DNA from: Myxococcales bacterium
GTDB lineage: Bacteria > Myxococcota_A > Bradymonadia > Bradymonadales > Bradymonadaceae
DNA length: 34,020 bases
Assembly (NCBI GenBank): GCA_007119175.1
Contig: SKQC01000293.1
Coordinates: 1 to 34,020 of the forward strand
Direction of reading: 5' to 3'
The notes below the pieces were generated by a model. That model was not told the DNA's origin, ran no database searches, and saw only the letters and a program-made list of their open reading frames with translations. How positions within the stretch are numbered: position 1 is the stretch's first letter; every line of letters begins with the position of its first letter. Positions 28,228-34,020 of the stretch are shown here, in pieces. The position numbers were made by a program, and so were the translations under genes.

Positions 28228-29940
28228 ATGACACTACGTGAGAGTAGTTCCAGCGACACTATTTCTCCTGATCTACGACAGCGCGCTGAGTCAATGCTCG
28301 ATACCTCCGAGACATGCCCCGACATGGAAATGTCGAAGGAAGAAATGCTGCGCGAGCTTCAGATTCAGCGGATCGAATTGGAGCTTCAACAAGAGGAGAT
28401 TCGCCAGTGTCACGAGGAGTTGGAGGCCACTCAAGAGCGCTTCTCAGATCTGTATTTAAACGCGCCTGTGGGCTACGTCACCCTCGACAAAAATGCCGAG
28501 ATCGGCGAGGCCAACTACCGGGCCGCCGAGTTGCTGGGAAGCAATCGAAAATCACTGGTGGGAAACTCGCTTTTCGACTGCGTCTCACCTCGGTGCCGAT
28601 CCCAACTCGAAGAGCATCTGGAACAACTCTTTGACAGCGGCACCGGGGTCTATCACACCGAGCTATTAGTCGATCTGCCCACCGATTCCACGAGCTGTCT
28701 GAAGATGTTGAGCATCGTCATCGACGATAGCACCTCGGGCGAGTTGCAATGCCGGGCGGCGCTCTTCGATTTTACGACGGAGCAACAAGCAAGGCGCGAG
28801 AAATCAAAGCTCGAAGAGCAGCTTCACAAATCGCATCGAATGGAAACCCTGGGCCGGCTGTCGAGCGGAATCGCGCATGATTTCAATAATCTGCTGACGC
28901 TGATCATCGGCTATAGCAAATTGGCCATCAATTATCTCCCCGAGGGAGATCCGCTGGAGAAACATGTCCTGGAGATCAACAAAGCGGGCCACCACGCCAG
29001 TGAACTCATCGAGCAACTTCTGGCCTTTAGCCGCTCCGACGACAAGAGCTCGGCGCCGGTGAATGTCAATGAGCGAATCTCGGAGATGGAAACCATGTTC
29101 GATCGCCTCATCGGCGACGATATCGAGCTTCATCTACGGCTCAACGAACGGCTCGGCGAAATCCACTTCGACTCCGCGCAATTGCAGCAGGTTTTGCTCA
29201 ATCTGGTCGTCAATGCCCGTGATGCCATGGCGCAGGGCGGAAATTTATATCTCCGCACCCGCAATATCACGGTCGACGAAAAAGAAGCCAACGATCTGGA
29301 GCTGAAGGCCGGCGCCCATATCTTGATCGAGGTCGAAGACGAGGGCGATGGCATTCCCCCGGAGGTCATTCCTCATATCTTCAAGCCGTTTTTCACCACC
29401 AAGTCGACCCCGAAAAATCACGGTTTCGGGCTATCCACCACCTACGGAATCGTGAGTCGGCACAATGGCACAATCGACGTGGTCAGCGAGCCCGAGGTAG
29501 GGACGAGGTTTCGGGTCCTGATCCCTCGGGCCAATGGGGAATCGGCAGTCAGCGCAGACGAGGAGGCCACCCCGGCGGTGCTCGTCGTCGACGATCAGCC
29601 CGATCTGCGCGAATTCGCCTCTTTAGTATTAGAAGAGATGGACGTGGAGGTCATCAGCGCCCATTCCCCGGAGGATGCCCTGCAATTGTCGCGGACCTAC
29701 GGGGACGAGTTGACCCTGATCGTCACCGACGTGACGATGCCCGGAATGAGCGGACCTCAATTATTGAATCGAATCCGCGAATTTCACCCGCGAGCACGCG
29801 TATTATTTATCTCCGGCCATGACCGCGACAGCCTGTGTATGGAGCGCGACCTGGCGCCGGAAGCTCCCTTTTTGGAAAAACCGTTTAGCCCGGACCACCT
29901 CCGGGAGATGGTCGAGGCCCTTTTGACCGACGAGCTGTGA
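28228..29940 (+). CDS. PAS-domain hybrid histidine kinase with C-terminal receiver
   Basis: 570-residue soluble sensor kinase; no membrane segment is seen. Domains in order: an N-terminal helix with the LRELQIQRIELELQQEEIRQ coiled coil (41-60), PAS (about 72-185, DLYLNAPVGYVTLD), and HisKA with phospho-acceptor His217 in SSGIAHDFNNLL. The HATPase has its N-box (LNLVVNARDA, Asn329), DEGDGIPPE, FKPFFTTK and the G2 box GFGLSTTYG. A receiver domain (450-570) has Asp455/456 and phospho-acceptor Asp501 in IVTDVTMPGMSG and a C-terminal Lys in EKPFSP. The HDFNN class is typical of deltaproteobacterial orphan hybrid kinases; no separate response regulator or output is adjacent. ATG 28228 is preferred to TTG 28207, as the TTG lies in the hairpin T-run. 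Confidence 0.95.
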   Translation: MTLRESSSSDTISPDLRQRAESMLDTSETCPDMEMSKEEMLRELQIQRIELELQQEEIRQCHEELEATQERFSDLYLNAPVGYVTLDKNAEIGEANYRAAELLGSNRKSLVGNSLFDCVSPRCRSQLEEHLEQLFDSGTGVYHTELLVDLPTDSTSCLKMLSIVIDDSTSGELQCRAALFDFTTEQQARREKSKLEEQLHKSHRMETLGRLSSGIAHDFNNLLTLIIGYSKLAINYLPEGDPLEKHVLEINKAGHHASELIEQLLAFSRSDDKSSAPVNVNERISEMETMFDRLIGDDIELHLRLNERLGEIHFDSAQLQQVLLNLVVNARDAMAQGGNLYLRTRNITVDEKEANDLELKAGAHILIEVEDEGDGIPPEVIPHIFKPFFTTKSTPKNHGFGLSTTYGIVSRHNGTIDVVSEPEVGTRFRVLIPRANGESAVSADEEATPAVLVVDDQPDLREFASLVLEEMDVEVISAHSPEDALQLSRTYGDELTLIVTDVTMPGMSGPQLLNRIREFHPRARVLFISGHDRDSLCMERDLAPEAPFLEKPFSPDHLREMVEALLTDEL

Positions 29941-30048
29941 CGAGTCGTAAAACCGGCGGCCTTTCACTTTTGTCACCTCCGTATTAGGGGTATCCTCGGA
30001 GCTAAGGCCTGATTGCACTTTTGTACCGTTGCTCGTCGGAGGCATCTT

Positions 30049-30879
30049 ATGTTGCGAACCCTCGCCGTATTCTTTCTTATCATTTTGGTAGCTGCCTGTG
30101 GTCGTATCTCCACTGACGATCACGAAGCGGTGCTCGACGATCTGGAGGAGACTGAGATTGAATTAGCGGAGACCGAGCGCCAGCGCGCGGAGCTGGAGGC
30201 GGAAGTGGAAACACTGAACACCCGAATTGCCGCACTTCAGGACGAAAAGTCGGCTCTAAACGCCGAATTGGATGAAGCCAGAGGCGATCTGGAGCTATAT
30301 GAATCGCGAAAGGGGTCTTTGGAAGAGGCGCTGGAGGCCAATCGCAGCGAACTCGACGAGCTGCGCGAGGCCCGCCGCCAGACCGAGGAGCGCCTGCAGG
30401 TCTACCGACAGGTTGCCGAACAATTGGCGAGCATGATCGAGGCCGGTCAGTTGTCGGTGACGATCCGCGAGGGGCGAATGGTCATCAATATGGATGACGA
30501 TATTCTCTTTGCCTCCGGACGCACCAATATCCAGAATGAGGGCCAAGAAGCGCTCGCCGAATTGGCGGAGATCCTCCAGGATATCGACGGGCGCAATTTT
30601 CTGATCGCCGGACACACAGACAATGTACCGATACGCTCCGGTCGATTTAGCTCCAACTGGGAATTGTCGACGGCCCGGGCGGTGGAAGTCGTCCAATTTT
30701 TGCAAGAAGAGGGCGTGGAACCGCGCGTTCTGGCCGCCGCCGGCTATGGCGAATACGATCCCATCGCAAGCAACGAGGAAGCGGAGACCCGGGCGCTAAA
30801 CCGCCGCATCGAGATCGTTTTGATGCCTTCCATCGAAGAACTCCCGGCTCTTCCTGACGATCTTCTCGACGAAAGTTAA
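30049..30879 (+). CDS. OmpA-like peptidoglycan-binding lipoprotein with coiled coil
   Basis: 276-residue envelope protein tying a membrane to murein. The signal ends in lipobox VAAC (Cys17). A long coiled coil spans about 25-125 (heptads rich in Glu, Leu and Arg). The OmpA/MotB domain occupies about 150-265, with FASGRTNIQNEGQEAL, the diaminopimelate-binding Asp in IAGHTDNVPI, NWELSTARAVEVV, and the Arg of LNRRIEIVL. All key murein-binding residues are present. ATG 30049 follows GGAGG; the open frame begins 36 nt earlier but without a ribosome site. It lies 108 bp after the kinase gene, and another lipoprotein follows. Confidence 0.93.
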   Translation: MLRTLAVFFLIILVAACGRISTDDHEAVLDDLEETEIELAETERQRAELEAEVETLNTRIAALQDEKSALNAELDEARGDLELYESRKGSLEEALEANRSELDELREARRQTEERLQVYRQVAEQLASMIEAGQLSVTIREGRMVINMDDDILFASGRTNIQNEGQEALAELAEILQDIDGRNFLIAGHTDNVPIRSGRFSSNWELSTARAVEVVQFLQEEGVEPRVLAAAGYGEYDPIASNEEAETRALNRRIEIVLMPSIEELPALPDDLLDES

Positions 30880-31046
30880 ATGGCTGTTCTCAATAGGAAC
30901 CCCCTTCTCGCTTGTCCTGAGGACCGGTGACTGTGTTGCGACTCCTCCAGATAGCTGCTGCTATACCGTTGTCGTCGCGCCTTGTCACCGGTCGCCCAGT
31001 CCGGCGCGAGCGAGTGTGTCCTATTTTCGAACCGCCATTTAAGTCC

Positions 31047-31793
31047 ATGAGGGTCCGACTACTGGTAGTCGCCTGCGTGGCGATGGTGATGGTCGGCTGT
31101 GCGTCGACGCCCGATCCGCCACCGCCCGATCTGAGCCAGGCGATGGACAATACGGAGTCGAGAATTCAATCTCTGAATTTTTCGGAACAGGCCATTCAAA
31201 ATGACCTGGCCCGCCTCGATGAATTGGTCGCCGATCTGGACGCGAAGATTCTGGAGACCATCTACTCCGATCTGCCCCTGTCATTGCTGCGCCTGGTGGC
31301 GATGAATTGCCTCAATACGGAGTACGACGGCTATATCTCGGACGTCGTCGGCATCGAGGGGACCCCGTTGAGTTGTCGCCCCGCCCATATCGATCGTCTC
31401 CAGGAAGCCCTGGCCGAATCATCAACGACGGCGCGGGATAACGCCCATCAGCTATTATATCTCGTCGATCAGGCTCGAATATTAAGGGGAAGTCTCCGCC
31501 AACGTCTGGCCCGGATCCCACAGGCGTCAGCAGAGCACCGCGATTTTATCGCCGATGAACGGGCCAACATCCGCCGGCTCGATGCCGACCTCAACCAGCG
31601 CCGCAATCAGTACAGCTCCTCGGGATGGCGCGACGCTACGGCCGTGCTCAATGACTACCGAGCGCTATTGCACGCCCTGGATACGCGAATCGACGAGATT
31701 GCCGAGGCATATCCCGAGTGGCCTGCCGAGCTCGATAAGATGATCTCCGGGGTTTATTTCGGGCTCACCGATATGCGCAATGCCGGGCGGTAA
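31047..31793 (+). CDS. coiled-coil lipoprotein, unknown function
   Basis: 248-residue lipoprotein. MRVRLLVVACVAMVMVGCAS gives a classic signal and lipobox (VGC, Cys18), then a Pro-rich spacer (TPDPPPPD). The mature part is helical (SLNFSEQAIQNDLARLDELVADL and DLNQRRNQYSSSGWRDATAVL), with two cysteines (MNCLN and LSCRP) about 30 residues apart that could pair. ATG 31047 is chosen because the signal begins there, although the site lacks a good Shine-Dalgarno; the open frame reaches 30927 but that part is Arg/Pro-rich. It probably works in the envelope with the OmpA-like lipoprotein upstream. I recognise no family. Confidence 0.8.
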   Translation: MRVRLLVVACVAMVMVGCASTPDPPPPDLSQAMDNTESRIQSLNFSEQAIQNDLARLDELVADLDAKILETIYSDLPLSLLRLVAMNCLNTEYDGYISDVVGIEGTPLSCRPAHIDRLQEALAESSTTARDNAHQLLYLVDQARILRGSLRQRLARIPQASAEHRDFIADERANIRRLDADLNQRRNQYSSSGWRDATAVLNDYRALLHALDTRIDEIAEAYPEWPAELDKMISGVYFGLTDMRNAGR

Positions 31794-31855
31794 TCAACAA
31801 TTCACCTTAAAGAGGGGAGCGGACTCTTCATGTCCCTCCAGGTTCGATGACCCTT

Positions 31856-31887
31856 CTCCCCTCCCAGGGGAGGTGCCGCGCAGCGGC
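31856..31887. repeat. paired hairpins between convergent genes
   Basis: CTCCCCT (31856-31862), CCC, AGGGGAG (31866-31872), then GCCGC (31875-31879), GCA, GCGGC (31883-31887). They lie in the 124-bp gap between the plus-strand lipoprotein and the minus-strand methyltransferase. This style of G/C-rich intergenic element recurs in many Gram-negative genomes. There is no T-run on either strand. Confidence 0.6.
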
Positions 31888-31917
31888 CGGTGGGGTAGAC
31901 CGCAGGCCTCGATGCTT

Positions 31918-33945
31918 TTATTTACGAGAAAGCCCGTGATGCTCGACCACCGACGCCTTGTCGATGGGCCGGCGATCGACCTGATAGGCCGCGCAGATGC
32001 GGGCGTCGATGCAGGTCTCCAATTCTTCTAATTCAGCCAGGGGCGGGGCCTCTTTCGAAGACCCATCGCAGAGCGGATCGCCGTCGATGTGGCGATGGTG
32101 GTCGCGCACGAAATCGACGAGCTTCCAGACTTCGGCCGCAACCTCGGCGGCATCGCCGCAATTTAGCTCGGGAATCGGCAGAGCGCGCACATCGCGCACT
32201 TGAAAGTGAAGCGTCGGGTTCAGCGCCCGCAGCATTCGCCTGGCCGGTGAGGAGTTTAAAATGGCCAGCGCGGCGCCAATCCGCTGCCGCTGCGTCAGAT
32301 CGGGCCACCACGACGACTCCGGAAATACGGCCGGTCCAGTCATATCGTAGAGACATCCCGGCGGCATCCATCGAGCGTTAAAGCGCTTCCCACCGAAGTC
32401 GGTATAGACGATGCCCTGGCGAAACCAATACTCTTCTGCCAGAAGATTAGAGGTGCGATTGTCGCGATAAAATGCCCGCGCCGAATCAGACCAGTCGACG
32501 ACATAATGCCAATTTCCCCACCAGGGGGCGAAGCGGCCTCCCTTGCTATAAAAGACCCAGCGACCATCGGAGCGTCCGCGACCGCCCAATTCATCGACCC
32601 GGCGCAATTCACCGGGAGCGACGTCGTCCCAGCGGCGGACATATTCTTTATTTCGCCCGGTCTTATTCTGCCCGCCCGGGATATCGGCCACCTCGGAAAG
32701 CCGCGGCAACGTCGAAAATAGGCGCCGTAGTGACGGCGATAGATCGTGGCAGATAGGCCGGCCGGGAATGGCCTCAATGCTCGTTATATCGAAGGTGCGA
32801 AAGGTCTCGTCGTGTGCTGAAGACTCCCGGAACACACGGCGCTTTTCTGCGGGTTTGGAGTGATCGCGAAGATCGAGAATCCGGGTCTCACCTGCCAGAT
32901 TGTCGTCCCACTCTTCCCGGGAATCCTGCACGAAAGCGACGACGCTTGCTTTTTCTCCGTCCAGATTCCAGAACGCCCCGGCGCCGAGGTGGACGAAAAG
33001 CGAGAGATATCCGCGCTTGAGCAGGTCGCGGCGGGCTTTTTCGAATCGTCGCAAATACCAGATCGATTGCTGGGCGAGGATTCCCACCGCCCCATCTGCC
33101 AACTCGTGGCAGCGGGCGATAAAGGCGGAGAATAAGTCGCGATGGTAGGGGCGAAATCGCGGTTCGAGAAATTGACGAAGCTCATCGGGCATCGAGCGCC
33201 AGCCCATATAGGGTGGATTGGTCAAGACCACCGACCATGGGCGCCGGTCGTCGAGAGCGTCGCTTAGTGCGTCGGCGACGACCAATTGCTCCTCGCAGAT
33301 CGCTTCCGCTTCCTCGTCGCGCCGGCCGATCCGACGCGCAATCTCGAGCGCCAGCGTGCGCCGGGCGACTTCGACGGCGCGCTCATCGAGATCAGCGCCC
33401 CACAGTGGTCGCACCAACTCCCGGGGCGACGCGTCGGGCTGACGCCCGGCGACCACGTCGAGCGCGGCGAGGAGCATCTGGCCTCCGCCGACGGCCGGAT
33501 CGAGGATAGTGATGGGCGCCTGTGCTGTCTCGCCGGCGCGCTCCATCGCCTCGCGTGCCAACAAATCGGCGATCCAGCGCGGCGTATACAACTGGGTGGT
33601 CACCGTCGAGGAGGCGTGTTTTTCTTCGCGATGGACGTGGTCGGCAAAGCTTTTTCGGCGGGCTACGGCGGCGTATTGTTCGTGAATCCAGCCCAGGGCA
33701 TGCGGGTCCTGCCAGATCTGGTCGGGCCAGGTCTCAAAGGAGGCTCGCAGGGTCTGTGTGGGATTCTCAGCGGGCGCCCATCCACGAGAGGTGACGCCGC
33801 GGATACGGGCCATCTCACAGCTCGCCACATCGATGAGTCGGCGGCGCCACGACGGGCATTCGACATCGTCGCCGGCGCTTCGGCAGGCATCGACGAGGAC
33901 GTCTAGCCGCCGGGCGATTTCTTCGGCCTGGTCAGGCGTCTGCAT
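31918..33945 (-). CDS. PglX/Eco57I-like adenine-specific DNA methyltransferase
   Basis: 675-residue N6-adenine DNA methyltransferase. SAM motif I is DPAVGGGQML (149-158), followed by an acidic motif (GADLDERAV) and the catalytic motif IV NPPY (243-246, in LTNPPYMGW). TTQLYTPRWIADLL precedes the SAM site, as in N6_Mtase enzymes. The C-terminal half (RQGIVYTDFGGKRFNARWMPPG and the DVRALPIPEL region) resembles target-recognition parts of PglX/type IIG proteins. It is about half the length of PglX and has no nuclease, translocase or BREX gene beside it here, so it may be a solitary methyltransferase. ATG 33945 overlaps the stop of the upstream gene (TAATG), which explains the lack of a good ribosome site. 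Confidence 0.85.
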   Translation of the reverse strand: MQTPDQAEEIARRLDVLVDACRSAGDDVECPSWRRRLIDVASCEMARIRGVTSRGWAPAENPTQTLRASFETWPDQIWQDPHALGWIHEQYAAVARRKSFADHVHREEKHASSTVTTQLYTPRWIADLLAREAMERAGETAQAPITILDPAVGGGQMLLAALDVVAGRQPDASPRELVRPLWGADLDERAVEVARRTLALEIARRIGRRDEEAEAICEEQLVVADALSDALDDRRPWSVVLTNPPYMGWRSMPDELRQFLEPRFRPYHRDLFSAFIARCHELADGAVGILAQQSIWYLRRFEKARRDLLKRGYLSLFVHLGAGAFWNLDGEKASVVAFVQDSREEWDDNLAGETRILDLRDHSKPAEKRRVFRESSAHDETFRTFDITSIEAIPGRPICHDLSPSLRRLFSTLPRLSEVADIPGGQNKTGRNKEYVRRWDDVAPGELRRVDELGGRGRSDGRWVFYSKGGRFAPWWGNWHYVVDWSDSARAFYRDNRTSNLLAEEYWFRQGIVYTDFGGKRFNARWMPPGCLYDMTGPAVFPESSWWPDLTQRQRIGAALAILNSSPARRMLRALNPTLHFQVRDVRALPIPELNCGDAAEVAAEVWKLVDFVRDHHRHIDGDPLCDGSSKEAPPLAELEELETCIDARICAAYQVDRRPIDKASVVEHHGLSRK

Positions 33946-34020
33946 TAAAATCGACCGTGGAAACTCACGCTAATTCCATCACCGTCGGGACTCGCCGGCC
34001 CCACCCCGAAGCTCGGCTCC
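33945..34020 (-). CDS. 3' end of a probable outer-membrane protein gene (partial)
   Basis: An open minus-strand frame enters from the right edge and ends at TAA 33947-33945, which shares two bases with the methyltransferase ATG. The visible 24 residues end in DGISVSFHGRF. The alternating hydrophobic pattern with a terminal Phe is the C-terminal signature of beta-barrel proteins folded by BamA. Only the tail is visible, so the family is not known. Confidence 0.5.
   Translation of the reverse strand, partial: EPSFGVGPASPDGDGISVSFHGRF

Overview
The window looks like chromosomal DNA of a GC-rich, Gram-negative bacterium of the deltaproteobacterial/Myxococcota kind. A Bradymonadia-like member is my best guess, but this is inference from style and was not tested by search. 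The signs are many small lipoproteins with clear lipoboxes, Cys-rich and hyperacidic exported proteins, a PEGA-domain protein, a PAS histidine kinase with a C-terminal receiver, and an acidic protein whose N-terminal domain I associate with deltaproteobacteria. I see no phage, transposase, rRNA, tRNA or CRISPR array.

Left part (1-7.1 kb, minus strand). A tightly overlapped gene set encodes an acidic cytosolic protein, an FtsE-like ATPase, FtsX and EnvC, joined by TTGA, ATGCTGA and GTGA overlaps. Two glycosyltransferases (GT2, then GT4) lie downstream. This reads as a divisome/peptidoglycan-hydrolase control module, but its ATPase has lost the catalytic glutamate, the LSGG signature and the H-loop. 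The acidic protein and the FtsX tail share the peptide ETGKMQ, written with different codons. Upstream are two paralogous Cys-rich lipoproteins. The far left carries a 124-bp direct repeat that includes the 3' end of the GT4 gene, and a 43-bp palindromic tandem repeat lies between the two glycosyltransferases.

Middle (7.2-23.1 kb). murI and a PEGA-domain envelope protein run on the plus strand. They are followed by a glutamine-amidotransferase-fold protein lacking its Cys nucleophile, a small lipoprotein, and a lysine-rich membrane protein. Then come rpoC and rpoB on the minus strand, with a strong terminator after rpoC and a GC-rich hairpin between the two genes. rpoB is not preceded by rplJ-rplL; instead there is a 485-bp non-coding stretch and a NERD-nuclease/protein-kinase fusion whose kinase lacks the HRD aspartate.

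Right part (22.4-34.0 kb, mostly plus strand). This holds an SDR-like protein, a stand-alone rpsD, a hyperacidic lipoprotein and a homologue of the GTDC1/tRNA-queuosine mannosyltransferase family. Next are a crotonase-fold enzyme without the two hydratase glutamates, an amidase, the hybrid histidine kinase with a hairpin in its leader, an OmpA-type coiled-coil lipoprotein and a second lipoprotein. The window ends with a solitary PglX/Eco57I-like DNA methyltransferase on the minus strand, whose start codon overlaps the stop of a probable outer-membrane beta-barrel gene that runs off the edge.

Recurring theme: four proteins (FtsE-like ATPase, amidotransferase, NERD kinase, crotonase) keep a recognisable enzyme fold but lack residues their families use for chemistry. 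The FtsEX-EnvC-like module with its acidic partner is the strongest candidate for something undescribed.
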